Shown in pieces: positions 1-6,750 of a stretch of 10,098 bases of DNA; position 1 is the first letter of the stretch; every line of letters begins with the position of its first letter. Location of the stretch: the NCBI GenBank assembly GCA_001790315.1, contig MGCE01000133.1, forward strand, positions 3,174 to 13,271, in the 5' to 3' direction. Source of the DNA: Candidatus Rokubacteria bacterium RIFCSPLOWO2_02_FULL_72_37 (GTDB taxonomy: Bacteria > Methylomirabilota > Methylomirabilia > Rokubacteriales > CSP1-6). Position numbers and translations under genes: made by a program. The notes below the pieces were generated by a model. That model searched no databases, was not told the origin of the DNA, and worked only from the letters and a program-made list of their open reading frames with translations.

Positions 1-188
1 AGCATGCCGCGCGGGCAGTGGAAGGCGTCGGGGATCATGCCCTCCCGCTCGAGCTCCCGGACGTCGCGGAGATCGACGAACACGACGCCGGCCTTCCCGT
101 GCCGCGCGCGGGCCTCCTCGAGGCTCAAGGTCGTGATTCGCGACTTCGCCTCGGCCACCAGCTGGCGGACGCTTTTTCTGAGCTTCAT
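1..188 (-). CDS. Rhodanese-like domain protein, N-terminal part (runs off left edge)
   Basis: Reading leftwards from an ATG at 188, the frame stays open to the window edge and gives about 62 residues beginning MKLRKSVRQLVAEAKSRITT. A stretch FVDLRDVRELEREG, then MIPDAFHCPRGM (residues ~37-62), is the typical first half of a rhodanese fold: the 'vDlR..E...G.IpgA.h.prG' pattern. The active-site cysteine loop would lie beyond the window, so sulfurtransferase activity cannot be judged. The start is supported by a GGAGG Shine-Dalgarno (194-198 on the complement) 5 nt upstream. It diverges from the CoA-transferase, and its leader carries a bulged hairpin at 207-240. Small single-domain rhodaneses of this type usually act in sulfur transfer or as persulfide carriers. 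The family call is fairly safe; the substrate is unknown. Confidence 0.8.
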   Translation of the reverse strand, partial: MKLRKSVRQLVAEAKSRITTLSLEEARARHGKAGVVFVDLRDVRELEREGMIPDAFHCPRGM

Positions 189-206
189 GCGAACCTCCGG
201 GGTAAT

Positions 207-240
207 GTCTGGATTCGCGGCCCTCGGTGAGGGTCCAGAC
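207..240. promoter_or_regulatory. Bulged hairpin / dyad in the divergent intergenic region
   Basis: GTCTGGA (207-213) is repeated inverted as TCCAGAC (234-240). Nested inside is CCCTC-GGT-GAGGG (221-233), directly adjoining the right outer arm. The result is a 12-bp two-part stem with a one-sided 7-nt bulge. It lies 9-42 nt upstream of the rhodanese SD (minus strand) and ~44 nt upstream of the CoA-transferase start. It could be an RNA structure in the rhodanese leader or an operator shared by the divergent genes. No known riboswitch or regulator site was recognised. Confidence 0.4.
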
Positions 241-283
241 TACTGGAGGACGGCGGGGGCGCGTCAAGGGGTATAGTCGGCGG

Positions 284-1519
284 GTGCGCTCCGACGATCT
301 GCCCCTGACCGGTGTCACGATCCTGGACTTCACGCGCGTGCTCGCCGGCCCCTACTGCACCCGCCTGCTCTGCGATCTGGGCGCCCGCGTCGTCAAGATC
401 GAGCGGCCGGGCGAGGGCGACGACATGCGGCGCGGCTACCTGCAGCTCGAGCCCGGGCGCGCCGACCAGAGCACCTACTTCACGCGTGTGAACGCCGGCA
501 AGGAGAGCGTCGCCGTCGACCTGGCGCGCGCAGAAGGCCGGGCGATCGTGCGCGACCTCGCGCGCGTCGCCGACGTGGCGGTCGAGAACTTCATGCCGGG
601 CGTCGTCGCGCGCCTCGGCTGCGACTACGAGACGCTCCGCGCGGTGAAACCCGACATCATCTACTGCTCGATTTCGGGCTTCGGGCAGACCGGGCCGTGG
701 CGCTCGCGCCCCGCCTTCGCGCACATCATCAACGCGATCTCGGGCCTCATGCATCTCGAGCAGGGCGACGAGCCGGCGCCGCGCGCCTCGAATCTGCAGG
801 CCGCCGACGTCCTGGCCGCCACGCACGCCACGACCGCGATCATGGGCGCGCTGATCCGCCGGAGCCGCACCGGGCGCGGCGCGTACCTCGACGTCTCGAT
901 GCTCGAGGCGCTCATCGCCGCCGACAGCGTGGCCTACGCCGCGGTGCTCAACGGCGGCGAGGAGTACGGCAATCCGCGCCCCGGCATGGTGGTCGCGCCT
1001 GTCGGCGGCCGCTTCGTCGCCACCCAGTTCGTGGGCGCCCCGCAGCTCTGGACGCGCCTGCTGGCCGCCATGGGACGGCCCGAGCTGGATCGCGATCCGC
1101 GCTTCGACACGAGCGAGAAACGGCGCACGAACTGGCCCGAGCTGCGCCGGATCGTCGAGGCGTGGCTCGCGACGTTCCCCACGGCCGAGGCGGCGCTCGA
1201 AGCGCTGGCCGCGGCCCGCATCCCGTGCGCGCCCGTCCTGCGCCCGGCCGAAGTGATCGCCGAGCCCCACCTGGCCGCGCGGGGGTTCTTCCCGACCGTG
1301 CCGCATCCGGCCCGCGGCGCGGTGCGCGTCACCGCGAGCCCCTTCCACGTGGACGGCGAGCCCCTCGGTCCCCGCGCGCCGGCCGCGTACCGCGTCGGCG
1401 AGCACACGCGCGCGGTGCTCGGCGGCCTGCTCGACTACCCGGCGGCGCGCATCGACGAGCTCTGCCGATCGGGCGTCATCGAGGCTCCGCTGGTCCAGGA
1501 ATTTCCGGCCAGTTCGTAG
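284..1519 (+). CDS. CaiB/BaiF family (type III) CoA-transferase
   Basis: This 411-residue protein matches the usual ~400 aa of family III CoA-transferases, which move CoA between carboxylic acids through a glutamyl/aspartyl-CoA mixed anhydride. Characteristic blocks are LTGVTILDFTRVLAGPYCTR (residues ~8-27), DLGARVVKIERPGEGDDMR (31-49), NFMPG (102-106), SGFGQTGPW (131-139) and RTGRGAYLDVSMLEAL (195-210). Asp203 in the last block sits where the family's catalytic aspartate is expected. The frame is open upstream to a GTG at 227. I prefer the GTG at 284 because family homology begins just after it and an AAGGGG lies at 266-271, although the spacing (12 nt) is long. The acid pair cannot be read from sequence; the family covers carnitine, formyl, succinyl/mesaconate and benzylsuccinate transferases as well as racemases. 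It stands alone, with 166 nt before the next gene. Confidence 0.92.
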   Translation: MRSDDLPLTGVTILDFTRVLAGPYCTRLLCDLGARVVKIERPGEGDDMRRGYLQLEPGRADQSTYFTRVNAGKESVAVDLARAEGRAIVRDLARVADVAVENFMPGVVARLGCDYETLRAVKPDIIYCSISGFGQTGPWRSRPAFAHIINAISGLMHLEQGDEPAPRASNLQAADVLAATHATTAIMGALIRRSRTGRGAYLDVSMLEALIAADSVAYAAVLNGGEEYGNPRPGMVVAPVGGRFVATQFVGAPQLWTRLLAAMGRPELDRDPRFDTSEKRRTNWPELRRIVEAWLATFPTAEAALEALAAARIPCAPVLRPAEVIAEPHLAARGFFPTVPHPARGAVRVTASPFHVDGEPLGPRAPAAYRVGEHTRAVLGGLLDYPAARIDELCRSGVIEAPLVQEFPASS

Positions 1520-1592
1520 CCGGGCGCGCGGCGGGCGCCTCGCCCTCGCCGGCACGGCGTCACGAAATCGCGCGGTTCCGCTGACACCCCCG

Positions 1593-1672
1593 CGGGTACG
1601 TCGCTTGCACTACCCGATGAAGGCGGTGTCCCCCGGGTGGACACCCTCATTGCCGGAAGCGACGGTCTTCCG
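1593..1672 (+). promoter_or_regulatory. Leader with three consecutive inverted repeats upstream of the hybrid kinase
   Basis: Three dyads follow one another directly before the kinase Shine-Dalgarno: CGGGTA/TACCCG (1593-1598 and 1611-1616, 12-nt spacer); GGTGTCC/GGACACC (1625-1631 and 1639-1645, 7-nt loop); and CGGAAG/CTTCCG (1654-1659 and 1667-1672, 7-nt loop). The middle one can be lengthened by CGATGA (1615-1620) against TCATTG (1647-1652), which competes with the first dyad by two bases. The strong SD GGGAGGA (1674-1680) begins 2 nt after the last arm. The array looks like a structured 5' UTR able to gate translation, but operator sites are an alternative. A CTGACA at 1581-1586 resembles a -35 box, with no convincing -10. 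Confidence 0.45.
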
Positions 1673-1685
1673 AGGGAGGAATAGC

Positions 1686-3575
1686 GTGTCTCGATCGGCG
1701 CGCGTTCTCTTCACTCCGTTCTCTGCGCTGAGCTTCTGCTGTATCGTCGCCCTGGGCCTGGCGATGGGCTGGGTCCTGTCCTCGCTGCTGACGCGGGCCG
1801 TCTCCGACTGGGAGTGGCAGAACACCGCGGCCCTCGTGCAGCGCGAGGTGCGGATGGCCGGGCTCGAGACGGCCTTCGGTGATCCGGGCGCTCTGCAAAC
1901 CCGGGAGCGATGGGGGAGGCAGTTCTCCACCATGCTGAAGAGCCTGCCCGAGGTCGTTCGCGTCAAGGTGTGGAACCGGGAGGCCGAGATCCTCTGGTCG
2001 GACGAGAAGAACCTGATCGGCAGGCGCTTTCCCGGCAACGAGGAGCTCCAGCACGCGCTCACGGGCGAGATCGAGGTCGAGATCAAGCACCTGGTCAAGG
2101 CGGAGCAGGCCTACGAGCGCGTGTTCCAGACGGCGGCGGAGATCTACGTGCCCATCTTCGCGACCGGTGACGGCCACGTCCTCGGCGCCGTCGAGGTCTA
2201 CAAGACGCCGGAGCGCCTGCTGGCCACGATCCGGCGGGGGCGGATGGTGATCTGGGGAATCTCGCTGGCCGGCGCGGCCACGCTGTACCTGATCCTGCTG
2301 CCGCTGTTCACCCAGGTCTATCGGCGGCAGGTCGAGGAGGAGACCCTGCGGGCGCACGCCACCCGGCTCGAGACCGAGGTGGCGCAGCGGACCCAGCAGC
2401 TGCTCCAGGCGCAGAAGATGCAAGCCGTCGGCTTGCTGGCCGGAGGGATCGCGCACGACTTCAACAACCTGCTCACGGTGATCATCGGGCGGTGCCAGCT
2501 CCTGCTCCATCGGAGCCCGCCCGACGAGCCGCTCGCCCTCAACATCGGCTTGATCCACAGCACGGCGCAGAGCGCCGCGCGCCTGACCGGTCAGCTCCTC
2601 GCCTTCAGCCGCAAGCAGGTGCTCGAGCGGAGAGTGCTCGACCTGAACGTGGCGGTGGCGGACCTGGGGAAGATGCTGAGGCGCGTGATCGGCGAGAACG
2701 TCACGCTCGCGACGGTGCTCGCGCCCACGTCCGGGCTGGTCAACGCCGACCGGGCGCAGCTCGAGCAGGTCATCCTGAACCTCGTGGTGAACGCGCGCGA
2801 CGCGATGCCGGACGGGGGGCGGCTGACCGTGGAGACGGCCATCGTCGATCGCGACGCGGGCGCCGCCGAGGGAGCCCCGGGCCCACCCCCGGGCCGGTAC
2901 GTCGTGCTGTCCGTGCGGGACACGGGCGTCGGAATGGACGCGGCCACGCAGGCCCGGATCTTCGAGCCGTTCTTCACGACCAAGGAGCCGGGCCGCGGCA
3001 CCGGGCTCGGGCTGTCGACGGTATTCGGCGTGATCGAGCAGCACGACGGGCACGTGACGGTCGCCAGCACGCCCGGTGAGGGCACGACGTTCACGATCTA
3101 CCTGCCGCGGGTCGAGCAGCCACGGATCGAGACCGTGGCGCCGGCTCCCGTGGAGCCCGCGGCCGCGGCGCCGCGCCGGGGGGCGGAGACCGTGCTCGTG
3201 GTCGAGGACGAGGAGGGGGTCCGGGCGCTCGTGAGCGAGATCCTGCGCGAGCGCGGGTACACAGTGCTGGCGGCCAAGGACGGCGAGGACGCCCTGAGCG
3301 TGGCCGAGCGGTGGACGAGCCCCATCGACCTGTTGCTGACCGACGTGGTCATGCCGGGGCCGAGCGGACCGGAGCTGGCAGAACGCCTCTCCGCCGCACG
3401 CCCGGCGACGCGCGTCCTCTACATGACGGGGTACTCCGACGTCCCGGCGACGGAGTGCAACCCCCTTCTCCAGAAACCCTTCACGCCGCTCTCGCTGACG
3501 CGCGCGGTGCAGGAGGCGCTGGCGCCGTCCGGGGTGCCGGGCGAGCGCGCGTCGATGCCGGCGCTGTTCTGTTGA
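1686..3575 (+). CDS. Membrane hybrid sensor histidine kinase with C-terminal receiver
   Basis: The protein has 629 residues. A transmembrane helix (~10-34) is followed by an extracytoplasmic PDC/Cache-like sensor region (~38-186), then a second helix (~187-210) and a coiled coil ending QRTQQLLQAQKMQAVG. Next come a HisKA H-box GGIAHDFNNLLTVI with phospho-accepting His257, and a HATPase with N-box NLVVNARDAMPDGG (Asn369), G1 DTGVGM (Asp412) and G2 GRGTGLGLS (436-444). A Pro/Ala-rich linker (~484-499) leads to a receiver with acidic residues near 507-509, Asp553 in LLTDVVMP, Thr581 and Lys597 in LLQKPF. All catalytic residues are present. The segment between TGYSD and LLQKPF is a few residues shorter than usual. 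The start is the GTG at 1686, 5 nt after GGGAGGA; an in-frame ATG at 1617 lacks an SD and lies inside the hairpin array. No HPt protein or DNA-binding regulator is adjacent, so the output is unknown. Its stop overlaps the next gene. Confidence 0.93.
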   Translation: MSRSARVLFTPFSALSFCCIVALGLAMGWVLSSLLTRAVSDWEWQNTAALVQREVRMAGLETAFGDPGALQTRERWGRQFSTMLKSLPEVVRVKVWNREAEILWSDEKNLIGRRFPGNEELQHALTGEIEVEIKHLVKAEQAYERVFQTAAEIYVPIFATGDGHVLGAVEVYKTPERLLATIRRGRMVIWGISLAGAATLYLILLPLFTQVYRRQVEEETLRAHATRLETEVAQRTQQLLQAQKMQAVGLLAGGIAHDFNNLLTVIIGRCQLLLHRSPPDEPLALNIGLIHSTAQSAARLTGQLLAFSRKQVLERRVLDLNVAVADLGKMLRRVIGENVTLATVLAPTSGLVNADRAQLEQVILNLVVNARDAMPDGGRLTVETAIVDRDAGAAEGAPGPPPGRYVVLSVRDTGVGMDAATQARIFEPFFTTKEPGRGTGLGLSTVFGVIEQHDGHVTVASTPGEGTTFTIYLPRVEQPRIETVAPAPVEPAAAAPRRGAETVLVVEDEEGVRALVSEILRERGYTVLAAKDGEDALSVAERWTSPIDLLLTDVVMPGPSGPELAERLSAARPATRVLYMTGYSDVPATECNPLLQKPFTPLSLTRAVQEALAPSGVPGERASMPALFC

Positions 3576-4429
3576 GGGACGGCGCGGCAGGCTTCGCGCC
3601 CGTGACCGTGACGGGCGCCGGCGGCACGCGCCTCGCCGCCTATCGCTTCGGCGGCGAGGGCCCCCCGCTCCTGCTCGCGCACGCTACCGGCTTCCACGCG
3701 CACGTGTGGCTGCCGTTGCTCGGCCCGCTCCGGCAGCGGTTCAGCGTGTACGCCTGGGATCTCCGGGGCCACGGCGAGTCCGAGCGCCCGGGCGACTTCG
3801 ACGCGTTCCGCTACGAGGTGCTCGGGCGTGACCTGCTCGCTGTCGCCGGGCACTTCGGCCTCGCGCGGTCGTACGCCGTCGGGCACTCCGTCGGCGGCTC
3901 CGTCGTCGTCCAGGCCGAGGTGCTGCAGCCCGGCACCGTCGAGCGGGCCGTGCTGTTCGAGCCGATCATCCTGCCGCGCGGGGTGACGGCGCCGACGCAG
4001 CGGGTGGCGGCGGCGGAGCGCCGCCGGCGCGTGTTCGCGTCGACCGCCGAGATCCTCGAGCGCTGGGCGGCGCGTCCGCCGTTCGCGAGCTTCGACCCGG
4101 AGGCGCTCCGCGGCTACGTCGAGCACGGTGTGCGGCCGCGACCCGAGGGCGGCGTCGAGCTCAAGTGCTCCCGCGAGGCCGAGGTGTGGACGTTCTTGCA
4201 GGACGTGCGGAGCGACCTGTGGACCCGTCTCGGCGAGTACCGCGCGCCGACGCTCGTCCTGGCCGGCGACCGCTCCGACTCCCGTGCCGCCCCGCTCGCC
4301 GAGCGCCAGGCGGCGAGGATGGCCGCCGCGCGCGCCGAGCGCGTGCCCGGCCTCTCGCACTTCCTGCCCTTCGAGCGCCCGCGCGAGATGGCCGCGCGCG
4401 CGATCGCCTTCCTCCTCGACACCCGCTAG
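3572..4429 (+). CDS. Alpha/beta hydrolase fold protein
   Basis: This ~285-residue single-domain alpha/beta hydrolase has the oxyanion-hole segment LAHATGFHAHVW (residues ~35-46), the strand-turn WDLRGHGES (62-70), the nucleophile elbow VGHSVGG with Ser106, a likely acid Asp233 in LVLAGDRSD, and the catalytic His263 in VPGLSHFLPFERP. The triad and length are complete, so it is probably an active esterase, lactonase or C-C hydrolase; the substrate is not readable. No ATG is available. I chose the TTG at 3572, which overlaps the kinase stop (TTGA) and would allow translational coupling. GTG at 3602 (275 aa) is an equally possible start. There is no signal peptide, so it is cytoplasmic. It is followed after 24 nt by the palindromic element separating it from the converging methyltransferase gene. 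Confidence 0.87.
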   Translation: MRDGAAGFAPVTVTGAGGTRLAAYRFGGEGPPLLLAHATGFHAHVWLPLLGPLRQRFSVYAWDLRGHGESERPGDFDAFRYEVLGRDLLAVAGHFGLARSYAVGHSVGGSVVVQAEVLQPGTVERAVLFEPIILPRGVTAPTQRVAAAERRRRVFASTAEILERWAARPPFASFDPEALRGYVEHGVRPRPEGGVELKCSREAEVWTFLQDVRSDLWTRLGEYRAPTLVLAGDRSDSRAAPLAERQAARMAAARAERVPGLSHFLPFERPREMAARAIAFLLDTR

Positions 4430-4498
4430 CCCAAGTTCCGCAGTTCGAAGTCGAGCGTTCCGTACTCGACGTCATGTCACGCCCTGTCACTCGGGGAC

Positions 4499-4534
4499 CC
4501 GGGCCGCCGGGCGCGCGGGGGAGGGGTCGCCGGA
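4499..4534 (+). repeat. Inner inverted-repeat arm, left (copy A)
   Basis: This 36-bp GC-rich arm starts CCGGGCCGCC and ends GGGGTCGCCGGA. It is the reverse complement of 4622-4657 with a single mismatch (C at 4508 against T on the complement of 4648). A stem of this strength would form in RNA or single-stranded DNA. Confidence 0.9.
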
Positions 4535-4621
4535 GACCCGTTCCCGCCACGCGCGCGGCGGGCCCCGCGCGCCCGGACGGAGCCCAGCCGCGACGGGACG
4601 AGCGCACGCGTGCCGCGTGGT

Positions 4622-4657
4622 TCCGGCGACCCCTCCCCCGCGCGCCCAGCGGCCCGG
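4622..4657 (-). repeat. Inner inverted-repeat arm, right (copy A)
   Basis: This is the partner of 4499-4534. The corresponding arm of copy B (9983-10018) aligns without gaps at about 27/36 positions, much less conserved than the 81-bp core. The core sequence is therefore retained while the arms drift. Confidence 0.9.
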
Positions 4658-4698
4658 CGCCGCGCGACGCACATTCACATGGGCTCGTGAACGGAACG

Positions 4699-5535
4699 CT
4701 AGCTCTTCTCGGCGAGCGCCTGGACGACGACGCACCGTCCCTCGCGCAGGTTGCGGACGAGGTTCGCGAACTTGGTCCGCGCCGTCGGCCCCATCAAGAG
4801 GTGCAGGCCGAGGGGTGGGGGACCGGAGCGCGCCTGCTTCTCGAGCAGCGCCGTGAACCAGTCGAGCGTCCGCCGGCTCTTGTCCTCCCAGGCGCGGATC
4901 CCGAACCCGAGCGTTTCGAGGAGCGCGCGCACGGCGTCCGGAGGCGCCAGGAAGCTGATCGAGGCGTCCTCCGCCCACGGCACCGGGAAATGCACCGGGC
5001 CGCCCTCGCCCTGGAAGATGTCGTGGAACACCAGCCGTCCCCCCGGGGCGAGCACCCGGGCGAGCTCGGCATAGAACGCCCGCTTGTCCTCGATGTTCAT
5101 CTGGACGTGCTCGGTCCAGACGACGTCGAAGGCGCCGTTCTCGAACGGCAGGTCGAGCGCGCCGCTCTCGTGGAACGCGACCCGGTCCCCGAGCCCCACC
5201 GCCACGGCCAGCGCGCAGGCTGCGTCGACGTACTCGCGCGTCAGATCGACCCCCGTGGCGCGCACGCGGTGCTCGGCGGCGAGATAGCGGACCGAGCCTC
5301 CGAGCCCGCACCCGACGTCGAGCACCCGGAGGCCGGGCGTCAGCGCCGCGAGCGCGGCGAGCTCGACCGTGGCTTCCCGCCCGCGGACGTGGAAGGCGTC
5401 GACCGGGGCGAGGTCCGCGGGCGCGAGCCGGGTGACGTCCTTGCCCTGCTCGCGGAGCGCGCGGAGGACCGACTCGAGGATCTGCCCGCGCCCGTAGTGC
5501 TGCTCGACGGGGTGCCCCGCGTCCGGCGCGCCCAT
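4699..5535 (-). CDS. Class I SAM-dependent methyltransferase
   Basis: The 278-residue protein has an N-terminal helical region with HYGRGQILESVLRAL (residues 13-27) and VDAFHVRGREATVELA (45-60), then SAM-binding motif I VLDVGCGLGG (71-80). The motif II acid is Asp97 in ATGVDLT. Next come a DLPFENGAFDVVWTEHVQMNI block (128-148, motif III region) and LARVLAPGGRLVFHDIF (158-174). This arrangement matches UbiE/sarcosine-dimethylglycine methyltransferase-like small-molecule enzymes; the acceptor is unknown. The ATG at 5535 lies 8 nt after the acyl-CoA dehydrogenase stop with no clear SD of its own, suggesting coupled expression in one operon. The frame stays open upstream through the dehydrogenase gene, but that part is a shadow. 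The gene ends ...AEKS-TAG, and the stop codon coincides with the first bases of the palindromic element. Confidence 0.9.
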   Translation of the reverse strand: MGAPDAGHPVEQHYGRGQILESVLRALREQGKDVTRLAPADLAPVDAFHVRGREATVELAALAALTPGLRVLDVGCGLGGSVRYLAAEHRVRATGVDLTREYVDAACALAVAVGLGDRVAFHESGALDLPFENGAFDVVWTEHVQMNIEDKRAFYAELARVLAPGGRLVFHDIFQGEGGPVHFPVPWAEDASISFLAPPDAVRALLETLGFGIRAWEDKSRRTLDWFTALLEKQARSGPPPLGLHLLMGPTARTKFANLVRNLREGRCVVVQALAEKS

Positions 5536-5543
5536 CACGCCGC

Positions 5544-6683
5544 TCAGCCCAGGATGTGCCGCGCGATGATCACGCGCTGGATCTGGTTCGTGCCCTCGAA
5601 GATCTGGGTGACCTTCGCGTCCCGCATCATCCGCTCCACCGGGTGCTCGTTCACGTACCCCGCGCCCCCCAGGATCTGCACGGCATCGGTCGTCACGCGC
5701 ATCGCCGCGTCGGTGGCGAACAGCTTGGCGAGGGAGGCGTAGTAGGTGAGGTCCGGCGCGCCGGCGTCGAACATCTGCGCTGCCTGATAGACGAGCAGGC
5801 GCGCGGCCTCGATCTGCGTGGCCATGTCCGCCAGCATGAACTGGATGGCCTGGAACTCGGCGATGGGCTTGCCGAACGCATGCCGCTCCTTGGCGTAGCC
5901 GAGCGCGTAGTCGTAGGCGCCCTCGGCCAGCCCGAGGCCGAGGGTCGCGACCTGGGGCCGGGACGCCTCGAACGTCTTCATGACGTACGCGAACCCCTGC
6001 CCTTCGGCCCCGAGCCGCCGCGCGGCGGACACGCGCACGTCCTCGAGGAAGAGGTCGACGGTGGCCGAGGCGCGCAGCCCCATCTTCTTCATCGGCGGAC
6101 CCAGCTGCACGCCGGGCGCGTCGCGGTCCACGAGGAACGCGGAGATCCCTCCGCGCGTGCGCTTGTCCGGATCGGTCAGCGCCAGGACGATGTACCACTC
6201 CGCGGGGCCGCCGTTCGTCACCCAGGTCTTCTGGCCGCGCAGGACGTACTCGTCCCCCTCCCGCACCGCGCGCGTCTGGAGGCCGCCGGCGTCGGAGCCG
6301 GAGCCCGGCTCGCTCAGGCAGAACGCGACGAGGAGCTGCCGGGCCCGGATCTGCGGCACGAGGGTCCGCCGCTGCTCGGGGGTGCACGCGTTCAGGAGGA
6401 AGTGGCTCGACGTCCCCTGGTCCTGGAGCGTCACCGCGGCGGCGCCGTCGGCCTTCGCGATCTCCTCCAGGACGAGGCACTGCGTGGTGAGGTCGAAGCC
6501 GAGCCCGCCGACGTCCTCCGGAAGGCACATCACGAAGAGGTCGTGCGCGGTCAGGAGCCGCCGCAGCTCGTCCGGGAACTGCCCGTGCTCGTCCCACGCC
6601 CTGGCCCGCGGCGCGATCGCCTTGCGCGCGAGGTCTCGAACCATCGTGCGAACGGCGAGCTGCTCCTCGGTGAACTGGATCAT
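5544..6683 (-). CDS. Acyl-CoA dehydrogenase (FAD-dependent)
   Basis: The 379-residue length fits the short/medium-chain acyl-CoA dehydrogenase family, which oxidises acyl-CoA to 2-enoyl-CoA and passes electrons to electron-transfer flavoprotein. Both family signatures are intact: CLSEPGSGSDAGG (residues 122-134) and QILGGAGYVNEHP...RMMRD (336-355). The C-terminal EGTNQIQRVIIARHILG places Glu363 at the catalytic-base position used by MCAD-type enzymes. The chain-length or branched substrate cannot be assigned; an amino-acid-derived branched acyl-CoA or a glutaryl-type substrate is possible. The ATG at 6683 has an excellent SD, GGAGGAGA (6687-6694 on the complement). It is first in a two-gene minus-strand operon with the methyltransferase and divergent from the aminotransferase operon. 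Confidence 0.95.
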   Translation of the reverse strand: MIQFTEEQLAVRTMVRDLARKAIAPRARAWDEHGQFPDELRRLLTAHDLFVMCLPEDVGGLGFDLTTQCLVLEEIAKADGAAAVTLQDQGTSSHFLLNACTPEQRRTLVPQIRARQLLVAFCLSEPGSGSDAGGLQTRAVREGDEYVLRGQKTWVTNGGPAEWYIVLALTDPDKRTRGGISAFLVDRDAPGVQLGPPMKKMGLRASATVDLFLEDVRVSAARRLGAEGQGFAYVMKTFEASRPQVATLGLGLAEGAYDYALGYAKERHAFGKPIAEFQAIQFMLADMATQIEAARLLVYQAAQMFDAGAPDLTYYASLAKLFATDAAMRVTTDAVQILGGAGYVNEHPVERMMRDAKVTQIFEGTNQIQRVIIARHILG

Positions 6684-6750
6684 GGCTCTCCTCCGGCTCC
6701 GAGGCTAGCATGTTACAGTCGGGCGGTCAGCCAACAGGAGGAGGCTTCCG
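6684..6750. promoter_or_regulatory. Divergent promoter region (67 bp) with two strong ribosome binding sites
   Basis: Both divergent genes have strong Shine-Dalgarno sequences here: GGAGGAGA for the dehydrogenase (complement of 6687-6694) and AGGAGGAGG for the aminotransferase (6736-6744). The central, relatively AT-rich stretch 6705-6720 (TAGCATGTTACAG) contains weak -10-like hexamers on both strands (TAGCAT plus, TAACAT minus). The promoters must lie here or overlap the neighbouring genes, but no full -35/-10 pair is convincing. Confidence 0.35.

Larger units (their letters stand above)
4454..4700 (-). repeat. ~247-bp palindromic dispersed element, complete copy (copy A)
   Basis: This long imperfect palindrome fills the convergent intergenic gap. 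Its ends are 26-bp inverted repeats (4454-4479 against 4675-4700, 20/26 matching, both opening AGCGTTCCGT). Its inner arms are 36 bp (4499-4534 against 4622-4657, 35/36 matching, including a perfect 26-bp block). An 87-bp centre lies between the inner arms. Read on the minus strand, the element begins at the TAG stop of the methyltransferase gene. A second copy in the opposite window orientation begins at 9942. The core 4541-4621 is about 75/81 identical to 10019-10098. No transposase, no conserved reading frame and no clear target duplication were seen. It may be a MITE/REP-like mobile unit, a bidirectional terminator or a structured RNA. Confidence 0.85.

Noticed and set aside
185..1555. 456-residue open frame antisense to the CoA-transferase gene
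   Set aside because: Arg/Ala/Gly/His-rich composition with no family motif; a GC-bias shadow of the clearly conserved plus-strand gene.
1520..1592. Intrinsic terminator after the CoA-transferase gene
   Set aside because: GC-rich but without a clean stem followed by a T-run; no gene or clear signal was seen.
1654..1672. Guanidine-II (mini-ykkC) riboswitch, because the last leader hairpin loop contains ACGG
   Set aside because: The first partner hairpins lack an ACGR loop and the closing pairs do not fit; the downstream gene is not a guanidine-related transporter or enzyme.
1617..1685. ATG 1617 as the kinase start
   Set aside because: No SD precedes it and it lies in the hairpin array. GTG 1686 has GGGAGGA at the right spacing and gives a normal start just before the first membrane helix.
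4477..4674. 65-residue minus-strand open frame inside the palindromic element
   Set aside because: Arg/Pro/Gly-rich. The corresponding region of copy B has a frame-changing indel in the core, so no protein is conserved.
4454..4700. Integron attC site
   Set aside because: Too long, no RYYYAAC/GTTRRRY core sites, flanking genes converge, and no integrase is present.
4430..4730. Target-site duplication flanking copy A
   Set aside because: Flanks (GAAGTCG before 4454; AGCTCTTC after 4700) share no clean direct repeat, so transposition is not proven from this copy.
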